Below the pieces are notes generated by a model. That model saw only the letters and a program-made list of their open reading frames with translations. It searched no databases and was not told where the DNA came from. Below are positions 48,001 through 62,600 of a stretch of DNA of 64,000 bases, one piece after another. This DNA comes from Xylaria sp. FL1777 (Eukaryota; Ascomycota; Sordariomycetes; Xylariales; Xylariaceae): contig MU400610.1 in NCBI GenBank assembly GCA_022578965.1, positions 81,402-145,401 on the forward strand, in the 5' to 3' direction. The translations under genes and the position numbers were made by a program. Each line of letters opens with the position of its first letter. Position 1 is the first letter of the stretch.

Positions 48001-50474
48001 AAAAATAAGTATATATATATAAACTTTATAACTAGCTATAAAAAGCTTTTTTTTAAAAACTAAAAGCTTTTTAAAAACAGCTTTAAAAAAAAGCTAATGT
48101 TTATTAATAGCTTAAAGTATAAAAAGTATTTAGCTTATATGTTTTTTTTATAGATTAATAAGCTAAATGCAAAAAATGTTTAATTAAAAAACATATTGCT
48201 TTTTTTAATTAACGTTTTTTTAAAATTTATTTTAAAGTTTTTTTTTACTAAAAGAAAAATAACTTTTATAAAGTGCTTATTTTTTGGAAACCTAAAAAAA
48301 AGCAAAAAAGTAGTACTAAAAAACCGCTTTAATTATTTATTCTTTAAAAATAGCAAAGCTTGCTAGAACTTTTTTTTAGATTTAATTTAACAAATATAAA
48401 AAAGATTAATATTTATAATATATAAAGAATATTGTAATAAAAAAACGTTAAAATATTAGTGGTTTATAGTATACATAATCCTAGAAAAAAATATTTACTT
48501 TTTTGATTTAATGCATAATAAAAAAACAATTATTTTTTAAAAAAAAGTTCATTTAGTATACTTTATTATATAAAATTGCTTAATAAACGTAAATAAAACC
48601 TTATTTTATATGCTTAAACTAACAAAAGAATTTCTAGGAAAATTTCTATAAACTATAAGCTAAATGTTTAAGTTTATAGTTATAAAAAGTTTTATAATGT
48701 TAATATAGTTTTTATTTATAATTAAAAATTACTGCAATAATAATAACTTATATTTTAATAAGTTTAACGTTATATTTATAAAATTTTTAATAGTTTTAGC
48801 AATAAAGCTAAAACTATATAAAAAATAAAAACCTATAATATAAAAGCTAAACATTCTGCAGTTAATATTTATAAAAGCTTTAAAAAAGCTACTACTAAAA
48901 AAAGCTTTAAATAATTATTAAAAAAATAATAACTTTAAATATTTTAATAAGCTTAAGCTTTATAATAAACAAAAACTAATTTATTGTTTTTTATTAAATA
49001 AAGTTCTAAAAATAATATATAAAAATAACAAGCAGTAATAACTAAAGATCTTTTTTCTAAAGTAATAAATAGCTGCTAAAAAAACCTACTAGTATAAACA
49101 AAAATATTTAAATTATTAAAGAAGTTTTATTATTTTTAGCTACTATAAGAACTTTTATAAAGTAAACATAATATTATAAAAGTTTAAAGCTATTTATATT
49201 ATAAACGTTTTTATAAAGCTAAACGCTAAAAAATAGCTAAATAAGCATAAATTAAAAGCTTTACTAAATATGTTGCTTTAGCTATATATAAATAAAAAAA
49301 GCAAAACTTTAAAAATAAGTATTAAGCTTAAATATAGCTAATTTATAAAAAACCTTTTTATAAACTAATAAAATATAAAATAAGCTGCAATAATTGCTAA
49401 AACTTTTTAAATAAAATATTTTATAATAAAATATTGCTTAAATAATTATTAAATTACTATTTTTATTAATACTGTTTTAAAAATAACATATATTTTAAAC
49501 TTTAAGCATACTACTAATAAAAACAACAAATAAGTTTTTTAAAAATTACAAAAATATTAAGCAATAAAGCACCTTAATATAAAAGTTATTTTAAGCTATT
49601 TTATATTTTTTTGCTTTTTTTAGCATAACACTTATATATATAGATTTTTTAAGCTTTTATATTTATATTGTATGTTTTATAACTTAATAAACTAGTTTTT
49701 AAAAAAAGGCATTAATAATTAAAAAAGTTATATATAGCTTATTGTTTTTATAAAAAAAAGCTTTAAAAAGCACTTTAGCTTTAAATTATTAAAAGATTTA
49801 TGCTTGTTACTTTTAATAAGCACTAAGCTTTATAAACTTTTATAAGCACTAAATATAACTTCTTTTAAATCTAAAAAAACAGCTTTTACTTTATTAAGCA
49901 TTAAAAATGCAAAAAACAAAAGCAAAACGCTAAAAAAAAAGCTAAATATTAATTGTTTTATTTCTTTAATACTTTTTATCTTAAAGCGCAAAAAAAATTT
50001 CTAGTAAAAAAAACTAATGTTTATACTAAAAAAGTTCTATTATAAGCAATATAAAAACGTTTTAAAAGTGCAAAATTACTTTGCTATAAATATACTTATA
50101 AATATTTTTCTTTTTAAGTATAGCAAGCTAAATATAAAACTTAGCTAAGCTTAATAGTTTAAAAAAAAAAAAGTACAAACTTTTTATAAGCATTTTTTTA
50201 AAAAAAACGCTAAGCACTCTTAAAAGCTTTTATTTATATATTTAAATACGTAAAAAAGCTAAAACTAGTTTTAACGAAGCTAAAATGCTTTTGTAAGTGC
50301 TAAAACTTAAGCTATTTTTAAACGTAATAAAAAAAATAAAAAAGAACTTATAAAACTAAATAAACAAAAAAAAATAATACTAACTTTGTTTAAAAAACGT
50401 TAATAATAAAAAGAACTTTATAATTATAAATATTAAAATAAACTAAAAGTAGCTATATTTTAATAAAAAAAGAT
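45061..50474. other. 5.4 kb of AT-rich DNA without recognisable genes
   Basis: The strand composition shifts from T-rich to A-rich in blocks, as expected of old transposons in different orientations, but no second copy exists in the window for comparison. A frame near 48450-48660 is fairly open and keeps some mixed codons. I could not assign it. No tRNA or rRNA was seen. Confidence 0.5.
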
Positions 50475-50778
50475 TAAAATAAAGTAAAATAGCTAAACAA
50501 GCTAACTAGCTAATTAAAATAAGTTTAAACTAAGTTATATAATAGAAATAAAAGTATAAGTATTGCGTTAAATTTAAAAATATAAACTTAAACATTATAA
50601 ATAATATAATAAAAATTAGCTATAGTTGCTTTATTTGTATTATTAAATAGCTTTTTTATTAATTGTTTTATTTTTTAATTTATATATAGCTTAATTGCTT
50701 AAATGCGTAAGTTATAACTTATTTTTTTGCAATTAAAGTATTATAGTAAATCTAGCGTAATTATACTGCTTTATTTTA
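50475..50778 (-). mobile_element. MITE D3, inverted copy
   Basis: It is the reverse complement of D1 (40403-40706), with the same length of 304 bp. Outer ends are TAAAATAAAGTAAA at the left and, from the outside, TAAAATAAAGCAGT at the right. It lies about 60 bp from element A4. Confidence 0.72.
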
Positions 50779-50836
50779 GTAAATAAGCTAAAAAAAAAAT
50801 AATTATAAGGTTTTTAAAAAAAAAATTTATTATATA

Positions 50837-51338
50837 TTTAATAATTTAGCATTATAGTAAAGTTATAGTGTTTAATGCATAATAAATTTTATAATTGCTT
50901 TATTTTTTAATTAAATATATTATTTTTTTGCTTTTATAGTTTTATGTTTAAAATTTAATATTGCTATTTTTAGTGCTTTATTATATTATGCTTTACTTAA
51001 AGAGCTATAATTAATATTTTGTAATAAGCAGCTTTTTAAAGTTTATAACTAGCAGTTTGCTTTATAATAAATACTTAGGTTTTATTTAATAGTTATAGTA
51101 AACTTTTTTTAGTTTAATAAAAAGCTTAGCTTATTATTGCTTTATATTTAAGGCTTATTATTATTATGCTAATATAGCTAACTATAAATTAATTAATTTT
51201 TTAGCTATATTATAATAATTAAGCTTTTTTATATTTAAAACCTATTTAATTATTTTATATATGTTTTTTTTTTTAGGTTACTATAATGATTAGTATTTTA
51301 GTTAAAATTTTATTTACTTTTTTAATTTGCTATAAGCA
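50837..51338 (-). mobile_element. Element A4, 502-bp fragment of family A
   Basis: It aligns with about 2730-3238 of A1 (shared blocks TTGCTATTTTTARTRCTTTA and TTATATTATGCTTTACTT) and ends at the same outer boundary (TATAAGCA against TACAAGTA). The other end of the family is missing. TTATTATATAT occurs at both sides (50826-50836 and 51339-51349), a possible 11-bp target-site duplication. It is more diverged than A1 and A2 are from each other, so it is older. Confidence 0.65.
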
Positions 51339-51349
51339 TTATTATATAT

Positions 51350-54300
51350 AGTACACTAGTTTATAAAAAGCTAGATTATTTTCTTTAGCTATTTATACTA
51401 GCATATTAATAACCTTTGTTTAAGTATTTTTTATATTAATAAATATGCCTTAAATACTGCATATATATTAGCAAAAGGTATTATATTCTTTTTATTAATT
51501 TTAAGTAGGATTATTTTAAAAATTTAAGCATAAAATAACAAGTTTTACATAGTATAATTAAAGCAGCTATAATATATAATTTGTAGCTATAAAATAGATT
51601 AATAAAAACAAAGCTAACATTAACGTGCAAATTATAAAAGTGCTTTGCTTTTTTTTATTTAAACTATAAGTATAAATACTAATACTAATACTACATTTTC
51701 CGTTAATTTTTTAATCTATTTATAATATAGCACTACTATTGTTAACTTAGCTAATTAGGTTTATTGCAAACCTTTTATTATAATTACAATATAATAAACG
51801 TAATTATTAACTTTAAAGCTTTAAATATATTGCAAATTATATTATAAAAAAATATATAAAGCTTATTACTAAATATAAACAGCAGTAAATAAACAACTAA
51901 AAATACTTTTTTAGCTTACTTTATAAGATCTTAAAGCAGTAATAATATTTATTGCTTTTTAACAAAAGTTATTTTAGGTTTGCTATATATTAATTAACTC
52001 GAAAGCATTAGTATTTCTAGCAAGCAGCGCTATATAATTAATATAAACATTATAGCTTTTAAAAACTTTGTTTATAGCTTAAAGCTTTATATTTATAAAA
52101 TAATCTTAAAAAACTTTTATAAATACTTGCATTTTATATATATAATAGTTAGTTTTAATTACATTTATAATTTATAGCATATAAGTTTTGTTTATTTAGC
52201 AAATTTAGCAATTAAGATTTCTTAAATTTTGTTTAGTATAACGTAAAAAACTTAAATAGCTAAAGCATTTTAATTATAGCAAATAGTTTAACAACTTAAG
52301 TATTAATAAGTAGCTTAAACATTTAAAAAACAAGAAATCTTAGCATAGTAAGTAATTATTATAATAAACAAAATTGTTAAAACAAAGTAAAACAAACAAA
52401 TATATACATATATATATAAATACACAGTATTTAATATAACACTACGTAATAATAAAAGTTATTAAAGTACTTAAGTATTATTAATATGTAGTAAGTACTT
52501 AAGTAAGTAATAAATATTAATTAAAGCTTAAATTATTTATAAAAGCTACTTTTATAGTTATAACGTTATTAAAAAGTTATAACATAATAAAAGCTATTAT
52601 ATTATAACTTATAAAATAAAAAATATAAGATTTAGTTATAAAAGCTAAATATACTTTTATGTTAAAGAAATAAAAACTAGTTTTAGGTTAAATGTTAAAA
52701 GTAAAGCACTGTTTTGCTTTAGCTAACTAAAGTTCTAAAAATAAGCATTAATTTAATATATAAAAATGCTTTTTAAACTTTTTTATAAACATTAATGCTT
52801 TTATTTTTTAAACCTAGGTATATATATTTTATAGCTAGAACTATAGCTTGCTTTTTTATTAGTAAATATTTATATAAACTATAAGCTTTTTTAAAAACGT
52901 TATGCTTAAGTTAAGTTTTTAAAACTTTTATAGTAATGTTTTTTAAAGGTTTAAAAATTAAAATACTGCAAACTTGCTATACTTTATAAAAAACTGTTTT
53001 AATTTTATAAAAAGAAAAAATCTTATTATAAATTCTTTTTATTTCGAAAAAGTTCTAAAAAAGTGCTATTTTTTTGCAATACTATATTTTAGTTAATAAT
53101 ACTACTTTTTACTAAGTAAAGTTAATTATATAAAGCCTTTTTAAAAAAGTAGCTAATTGTTTAACAATTAATTAAGTGCTTTTAAAAATAGTGCTAAAAC
53201 GTAAATATATGTTTTAATAAATGCTATTTTGTTAAAATAACATAAAATCTTTTAAATAATAGCTTGCCTTTTTTAAAGCTTGCTTTTTTTATTTATAAGA
53301 TTTAAATAAAATAGTGCTATTAAATAGCACGTTATTTTTAAAATAAATCTTTTTATTTTTTGTTTTATATATTATATTTAAAATTATTGTTTTATTTTTT
53401 ATTAATTTGTTAGTTTTAAAAGCTTAAAAAATTAATAGTATTTAAATTAAAGCTATAATTAAGTTATTTTTATTGCTTAATTTATATGTAGAATTTTTAG
53501 TTTTTATAATTATTAATCTTTTAGCGTTTTTTTACTTTAATGTTTTTTTTATTACAACTAAAAGTATTTTAAGTAATTAATTATTATTAAAAGCAGTATA
53601 AACTTTTTTATTATTTTATATTTTTAGGTTTTTAAAAAATTTGATATTTTTTTATATAAAAAAAGTTAAAAAAACTACTAACGTTATAGCATTATATAAG
53701 TTTTAATTTTCTTAAAAATTTATACTTGCATATTTTTTTAAATTATATATTTTTAATTTTCTTTTTGTTGTTTTTTGCTAATTGTTAAATTTTTTATTTA
53801 AGGTTTAAAACTTTTGTGCTTTATATAGCTTTTTTGCTAAGCTAATAGTTTAATAAATATATATTAGTTTTTTAGTTGCTAACGTTTTTAAGTTTTTAAA
53901 TTTAAGCTTTTAATATAGTTTATTACTAATATAATAATTTAGCTTGTTTTTAATATTATGTTAGCTATTATATAAAAGCTTTAAAAGTATAAACTTATTT
54001 AAAATTTTATAATAAAGTTTATCTTTAATAATAAAAAGTAAATAGCTTGTTTTTTGCTAATTATATATAGCAAAAAAAATAACAATTTTTTACTTATTTA
54101 AATAGTAGTTTTAAAGCATTTAACATATTTAATAAAATTGCTAGTTTAGTTAAATCTTTTTTAGGTTATATTAGTATTTTAAGTAGCAAAGCTATTTTTA
54201 TTAATAAAAAAGTTTATAATAATGCTAAATTATGCTTTAAAGTTAATAATTCTAATAATATTACTTTTATAGATTTTGTTTTTTATTTTTATAATAAGCT

Positions 54301-57300
54301 TTAAGCAAAGTTATATAAATTTTTCTAGCTTTATAACGCTTAAAAAAGTAGCTAAAATACTTTGTAGTTTTATTAGTAAAGCTATTATAAAACATAAATT
54401 TAAAAAGCTTATATGTTTTTAATTAAAATAATTTATTAAACTTAAATCTTTTTTATTATAAAATTTATATTTTAGTGTTTTTTTAAATAAATTTAAACTA
54501 TTATTATTAGTATAATTATTATGTTTTTTATAAATCTTTAGTTTAAAAGAATTAAAGCTTTAGCTTGCGTTTTATAAAATTATTAATGCTAATTATATTA
54601 GCTTTTTAAGCCTATTTACTTTTTTTAGTGTTATTAATACAAAATTAGCACTAAGCTAAAGTTTAATTAAAAATACTACTTTTTTAAAAAGCAGCAAAAA
54701 TATAACAATTAGCAACTTTTATTTTTTTAGGTTATTTTTAAATAATAAATATATAGTATTATATTAGTTTAAAATTTTTAAAAGTATTTCGTTAAACTTT
54801 AATTTATTTTTTAACGTTTAAAAGTTTAAAGCAATATAAGCAAAAAATAATATTACTTAATTATTTTATTAGTTTTAATTGCAAACAACTTTTATTATTT
54901 TGCAGTAACGCTTTTTTAAAAAAGCAGTTATAAAGCTAAGTTAAAACATATAAATATATATAATAAAACTGTTATAATTTATTTTATTATTAATTTGCAC
55001 TACTAAATAATTTAACAAAAAGCTAATTTTATAAGTGCTACTTAGCGATTTTTATTTATTAAGTTAATTAGCTAACTATAATACTAGCTAAAAGCTTGCT
55101 TATGCTTTTTTAGCTGCTATTTATTAAAATTTTATGTTTTTTTTTAAAAAGTTCATGCTTTTATAAAAAAAAGCATTCTTTATGTTTACTTAAATTAAGA
55201 TTTTATATAATAAAATTTTTAGTTAAGCTTTATATTTTAACTTATTGCTTTTTTTTTTAAAATAAACTATAGCATGTTTAGCTCGATTTATTAATTTAAA
55301 CTTTTATTAAAATTATTTAAAAGCAGTAATATTATTTTTAGCATTAGCTTAAAAACTTTTGTTGCTTTAAAATATAATTTAACTTTTATTTAAACAATTA
55401 TTTAAATAAAAACACTAAAGTACTTTAAAATTTCTATTATAAAATCTTTAAAAGTAACATTTGTTTTTTTATCTAAAAAGTTTTTAAACTTTTTAGCTTA
55501 TATTTTTTTAAATTTTAAATTTCTTTTTGTAAGCTCTGCTTTTTGTATTTTTTAAGGTTTTTAATAATTAAAACCTTTTGTTTTTAATAAAATATTTTGC
55601 TTAAAAAAATTGTTGTTTATTTATGTATTTTTAGTATTAAATTAAGTAAAAAACTTGTTGTTATTTAAATAAACCTTTTTAATTGTTTAACTTATAAAAG
55701 GCTTTTTTTTTAGCTTTTTAGGTCTTTTTTTATTTTTTGTTTAATAAAAAGTAGCTTTTTTTAATAAAAGTTTATAATAATTAGCTTAAAATACATTTAT
55801 GCTAATTTTTTTGCTTAATATATAGCTTTATAAGATTTTAGTGCTGTTTGTATTATAAGAAGTGCTTTATATAAAGTTTTAATTAGTTGCAATAAAGCTA
55901 TTATTTAGCTTGCTATTTATTAAGTTATTTTTTTTAATATTATAAACTTTTGCTAATTTTATTTTATAAAGTATAAAGGTTTAATTGTTAGATTTTTTAT
56001 TTAAAAATTAAGCTAGCTGCTTGTTTTTTAGCTAGTAAAGTTTTTTATTTTTTGGTTTTTTTTGTTTGCTTTTTATTTTAGCATTTAGATTTTTATTATT
56101 TAAAACAAAGTTTTTTTTTTAAAGTTAATAATAAGCTTTTTGCTTTAGCAGCTTATTATTGCTTAAAACAAAGTTATATATTTATTTTATTGTAGCATTA
56201 AGTATTCCTTTTTTATTTTTGCTAATTTTTATAACTTTTAAAAAGACTTTTATGCATTTAAAGCTTGCAGAAAATTTTAGCTTTTTTAAACATTATTTAA
56301 AGTTTTAATATATAATGTTTTTTTGTTTTAATTTGTAAGCAAAGCTGCATTTATAAACATAATAATTGTTTATACTACATTTTTAACAAATAGTTACTTT
56401 TGCTAAATAAAGATTATTTAATTTTACTTATTATAAAAAATTAAACAATTGTTTATTTTGTTTTTGTTTTTTAGAATTATATTTACTTTTTTATAAATAC
56501 CTAAAAATTATAGCATTAATATTAAATATTTGCTTTTTTAATAAGTTTATATTAATTTTATAATATTATAGTGCTTATAGTTCTTAATTAATAAGCTAAA
56601 TATATTAATTCTGCAGTTTTTTTAGCATTTCTTTTAGTTTTTTCTTTATAATTGCTACATTTTTTTGTTTTAACTTTAGCTATTATATTTGCTTAGTAAT
56701 ATTATTTATGTTTTAATTATAAGCAAAGTATTAAGCTAGTTTTACTTGCTGCTCTTTAATAATAACTTTTTTAGCAGCTAATATAGTTATATTAATAGCT
56801 AGCTTAATAGCATTAATAGTAATATATAAAAGTTTATTAAAGTTATAATTATATAAATAATTAACTTTTTTTTATGCTTTATATGTTTTTTTTATTTTTT
56901 TAAAGTAAAAATTAGCCTAAATTTTCTATTTATTTAAATGTTTAATGTTTTATAAAAATTTTTATATAACATTTTATTTAAATTATTATATAATTTTTTA
57001 AAAAATTTTATTACTTTAGTTTTATTAAGCAAGCTTTATTTTTTTATAGCCTTTTTACTAATAAAGGTAGCATGCTTTTTTTTTTTTTTTAAGGCTTGCT
57101 TATTTAAAAATAAGTGCTATAAAAAAGCAATAGCTATGTTTTGCGCAAAATCTTTAAATAATAGCTAGCTTACAACTAAAAAACTTTGCTTTTTATTTTT
57201 TAATAAAAAATAATATTAGCTTAAAAAACAAAGTGTATTTTTAATTATTAATTACTTTTTATATTAACGCGTAAACTTAAACTTGTTTAATATAAATAAG

Positions 57301-57830
57301 CGTTAAATTTGCTTATATTATAACTTTTAGAAGTTTTAGTAATACTTATTTTTTTTTAAGCTTGTTTTTTATTTTTTTTGTTTATATAAAAGCAATTATA
57401 TTTTTTTTTTTAAAAAGCACTAGTTTTTTAGTAAAAATCCCTTTTTTTTAGCTTTTTAAAAGTTCCTAGCAATAAGTTTTCTAGCTATACTATCTTAAAA
57501 ATTATATTAGCTTTTTAACACTTAATTGCTATTTTACTAAAAAAAATAAAAACGTTTTGCAAGCTAACCTAAAAAAAACAGTTTAATATTTTTATATGTT
57601 TATTTTAAGCTTTATTAATTAAAAGCTATTAGCTTAAATGCTTATTGCTAATTATAGCTAAACTGCTTATATTAAGCAAATTTTGTTTATTATTAGCTAA
57701 AGCAGCTAAATATAATATATTATAATTTATATATAAAAATTATAACAATTAATTAATAAATAAATCAAACATATAAATTAACAATAATAAATTGTTTGCT
57801 TATAAGTTTTATAGTATTATTTGTTATAAA
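51350..57830. other. 6.5 kb of AT-rich DNA without recognisable genes
   Basis: A minus-strand frame around 51990-52060 and a plus-strand frame at 54083-54301 (73 codons without ATG start) are open, but lengths like these are expected by chance. No repeat shared with the rest of the window was found. The stretch 53300-57400 is T-rich on the + strand, as if a decayed minus-strand element filled it. Confidence 0.5.
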
Positions 57831-58137
57831 TAAAAAATTGCAGCAATATAATTACGCTAAATTTATTATAACATTTTAATTGCAAAAAAATAAGTTATAA
57901 CTTATATATTTAAGTAATTAAGCTATATATAAATTAAAAAATAAAACAATTAATAAAAAAGCTATATAACAATATAAATAAAGTAACTATAGCTAATTTT
58001 TATTATGTTGTTTATAATATTTAAGTTTATGCTTTAAAATTTAACATAATATTTACTTTTTTATTTTTACTATATAACTTAGCTTAAACTTACTTTAATT
58101 AGCTAGTTAGCTTGTTTAGCTACTTTATTTTACTTTA
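57831..58137 (+). mobile_element. MITE D2, ~307 bp
   Basis: It is the same orientation as D1 and alignable throughout (core TAAGCTATATATAAATTAAA). The left terminal repeat is damaged (TAAAAAATTGCAGCAATATA). The right end TACTTTATTTTACTTTA is well kept. More mutated than D1, which still has CGCGC near its left end. Confidence 0.7.
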
Positions 58138-59599
58138 ATAGTTAATAATAAAAAGCTAGCAATAAAAAAAATATTATATACTATTATAACATAACTAATG
58201 CAATAATAGCATAGCTTTAAGATTTTAGTATGCTTAATAAATATATATTTTATAAATATTAACTAAATATAATCTTACTGCATTAAATTATTTATTCTTA
58301 TTTTCAGAATTAGCATTACTGCTAAAAAGCATTGCAATAAGCAGTTTATAATACATAAAAGCTAAATATTAATTAGCATATATACCTAGATTAAGCTAAA
58401 CAAAAATATATACTATAAAAAACACAGTAGCTAAAGCAAAGTAGATTTTTAAATAACTACAATAAGTTAATAGCTATTTTTAGCTATAAATTAAATTTGT
58501 AAACGTACTAAAGTAAACGTAAGCTAAAGTAATAATAATAGTAATAATAGTAAAGTTAATTATTAAAACAAATAAAATTAACAAAAGTAAGCAAACAAGC
58601 ATTCTTTTTAACACTTATATAATTAGCACTTTAGCTATATATAATTTTATTAGCTACTTTTGCAATTAGTATACTTTTATATAAATTACATTTTATTTTT
58701 TAACTTTAATAATGCTTAAAAAATCTTTATTTAAATAAATTATAGCTTTATTAGTAATTTTTTTTTTTATTTACTTTTAAATAACTTTTTTAATTATATA
58801 TATTTATATATATGCTATATTGTTTAAATATAGATTAAACATGTTAATATATATATTATGCATAAACTAACTACTAACTAAAATAGCTAAACATTTTTGC
58901 AAAGCTATTTTAAAACTTTTAATAGTTAAACAGTTTTATAAAGCTATTGCTAAACTAAACCTATTTTTTTTGTAATACTAACTTATATAAACTACTTTTA
59001 AATATATACTAATTATAACTTAATAATATTTTTAATAAAATAGCTTAAATTAAACAATTAGTTTATTATACTTTTGCTAGCTTTTTTATTTTTAATAACT
59101 TTATAACTAAACATTTTTATTAAACTATTTAACTTTTTAAACTAATACCTTTTTAAGTTCTTTAAAATACTTAGCGCATAATATAATTAGTGCTAGTTCT
59201 AAAGTACTTTTACTTTTTAATTTAAGAATTTTGTTTTTAAGCAGTAATACTTTTATGCTTTTATTGCACTATTAACGTATAAACTTTATAAATTTTATAA
59301 ACGTTTAAAATTTCTTTAAAAACCGAGGTACTTTATACGCAGTATAATTTATATTGTTTTAGAAGTACTTACGTTTTTTTAAATAGTTTATAATATATAA
59401 GTTATTTTAAGTTGTTTTTAGGACTTTTTTTTAACTATACAGTTACTTAATAACACTAATAGCTTTATAGGCTAACTTATACCTACTTAATTAATTAACC
59501 TACTTAATATATATAGCTATAAACCTTGCTAAAAGTATAACACTTTTGTTTTTATATTAATTAATTACTGCTATAAGTATTACTATTTTAGCTAAATCT
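58138..59599. other. AT-rich DNA, no feature recognised
   Basis: There is no coding frame, RNA or repeat copy that I can support. Confidence 0.5.
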
Positions 59600-59690
59600 T
59601 AAACTAAAGCGCTTAGTTAGCTAATTAGCTAGTTAGCTAGCTAATTAATTAACTAGTTAATTTATTTACTAATTTACTAATTTACACTTT
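59600..59690. repeat. Short TTAGCTAAT/TTACTAATT tandem tract
   Basis: Overlapping units of GTTAGCTAATTAGCTA pass into ATTTACTAATTTACTAATTT. The first part is a chain of small palindromes. It looks like simple-sequence expansion. Confidence 0.6.
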
Positions 59691-62600
59691 TTTTAATTAA
59701 TAAATATGTTTAACTTAATATAAATTATATTTATAATAAAGTAGCAAATTATTGCTTTTAATATAAGTAGTTAAATTTAGTTAATTAAAATTAATTAATT
59801 AATGCTATATTAAATAGCTATTTTAAGTTTTAGCTAACTTAACATTTTACTAAAAAAGCTACTTAAGTAAAAATAAAAAGTTAACGCTTTAGCTTAACTT
59901 GCTATATAACTTTTAGTTTTTTATGTTATAATTAAAATATATTGCTAAATAAATATAATATAATACTATAAAATGTATTATTATAGCATTATTAGTTATT
60001 TTCTTTTTTAAAATAATATATTGTTTTATGTTATTTTACTGCATAATATATTTATAAAGGCTTATAAATACCTTAATTCTTGTATTTTTCTATATTAAAA
60101 TAAAGCAAGAAAGCTTATAAAAACTATACCTTTTTTCTAAGTATAAAAAAAAAATATAGTATACTTATTTTATAACTACTTTTAAATATACCTAATTAAT
60201 TAAAACATTAAAAATTTAGCATTTAAATAAAACAGAATTAATTAAAGTTAATAATTAAAATATAGCTATTTTTAGTAATATAGTTTATAAAAAGTCTACT
60301 ATAAAAGCAAAAACATTATAGTAATATCTTAATGCTTAGTTATATAATTAAGCTATATTTAGCTACTAAAGGCTTTTATAAATATATATTTTTTAAGCTA
60401 TATATACTAGTATTAATACTTGTAGCTATTACGTTTTAAGTATTAATAATACTAAAAAATATTGTTAAATCTTGTTTTAAAAAAACAAGCAATTAAAGCT
60501 GTTTGTTTTTTATATATATAGCATTTTTTCTTTTTTTCTTTTAATTATTAAAAATGCCTTTAATACATTTAATTTGATTTTTTTAAAAACTAATACGCTT
60601 TTGTTTTATACTTTTTATTAAGTTTAAGCAGTATATATTATGTGCTACTAGCATTAAGAATGCTTATGCTATAGTACTTTTGTTTAGTTAATAGCTATAC
60701 TAGTTTAATCCTTATTAAAGTGTTTTAATGTTTTATGTTTTTATAATATATTCTTGTAATAAAGTATATAAAATAAAGGTAAATTTTTCTGTTTTGCTAT
60801 ATATTGCTTCTATTAATTACAATAAACTTTTATTTATTAATTATTAAATATATTGCTTTTTATAAAAAAATCAAAATTATATATAGTTTTATTATAATTA
60901 TACTGTTTTAAATTGTATTTTTATGTTTTTTATTCTTTAAAAACAACTTATTTTAGTTAATAAAGATCTAATTATATTATTATTTTATTTATTATATTAT
61001 GCTGCTTTTTTACTTACTTTAAGCTTTTTAGCAATAGTTATTAACTTAAAAAATAGCTTATATATATTATTAATATTTATATAAACTATATTAATATACT
61101 AGTTATTGCTTTTAGCCGCTATTTAATAATTAGTAGTAGTTTAGCTAAAGTACTTTAAAGTCTTATAATTATAGCTGCATAGTATACTATATAATATTAT
61201 TAGTTTTTATTTTTTTATACTTAATTAACGAATTTTGCTAGGCTTATATATTTATTAAAGATTTATAACAACTTTTTTTTTAATAGTAATAACTTTTAAG
61301 AACTATTAGCAATATATAAATTTAACATTATAGCAAACTAACTACTTATTTATAACTATTATAGTTTGCTTAATATTTAAGCAACAAATATAACGCTTAA
61401 CTTTTTATGTTTTATGTTCTGCTATTTAAAGCTAAATAATAGTTAACTAGTTAATAATGCAAAACTAAAAGCTTTGTTTTTAAGTAAAGCGTTATATTAC
61501 GCTTAGTATTAAAACAACTTTTATAAGTATAAATTTATTATACATATATTATATTAAACTATTAAAGCTTATAGCTATATAATTATTATATTTAAATTAA
61601 CTAATAATTAAAACTTTACTGCTAAAGCTATATATTATATTATAATTAACTTATATTTTATATTAATTAAATAGCAAACTGCTAAACTAAATCATTTATT
61701 ATTATTATTAAACAACATATGTTTTAGCTGCTATATATTAAAACATTTCCTATTATTGTTAGCTAAAATAAACTGCTATTATATTTTTTATGTTTAGTTT
61801 ATAAAGTAAATAATTATAAAGTAAAAAAAACACTAGTAATAATTAAAACATAAGCATAATTAATTAGTTAAGTTAAAAAATAAACAAAACAATTTATGCA
61901 AAAAAACCTTGTTTTTACTTAAGCAAATATATAACATATACTAAAAATAGCTGCTTTATTAGCAGTACAAAGTATAAAAAAATAGCTTAAGTTTAAGTAG
62001 TTTATTATGCTATATATATATTTTTAAGTTTTTTGCTATAACTATAATAAATAGCAATATTTTATAATATATAACTAATATTAGTTAATATAAGTTTAGT
62101 TTTTTTAAGTTAGTAAATAAATTATAAGTTATTATAAAAAACCTTATAATATTTAAGTTTTAATTTTAGATTTATTTTCTTTTTAAATTTATTAGTTATT
62201 TTAGCTATTTATTGATTTAATTATAATAGCATATATGTTATAAAAGTAAAATATTTAATAATTATTGTTAGCTATTTTTTCTAAGTAAAAAAATTATCTA
62301 AATTCTTGTAAAATAATAAAATTAATTTTTTTTATAATAAAATTAATGTTTTTTATAGCAAGCAATACTTGTTTTACTTTTTGTAGTAATATATTATTTA
62401 ATGTATAATTAGTTTTATTTGTTTTTATATTATTAAAACGCATATTTAAATAAAGCTACTTTATAGCATTTCGAAATAGTTTTATAAAACATTTATAAAA
62501 AGGCCATTTTTTTTTGGTATATTAAGTATACTTAATAGTTAGTTTAATGCTATAAACGTTTTTGTTTAAAGCATTTTAAACATAAGCTTTTTTTAAAATA

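Noticed and set aside
48420..48660. Relatively open + frame with mixed codons
   Set aside because: No family could be recognised, and the open length is not beyond chance in a window of this size.
54083..54301. 73-codon open + frame without ATG
   Set aside because: Several frames this long are expected by chance. There is no motif and no second copy.
62480..62530. Minus-strand P-K-K-N-G resembling the gypsy RT fingers
   Set aside because: The V-D-Y-R-x-L-N box that should follow is not there, and no other RT motif is nearby.
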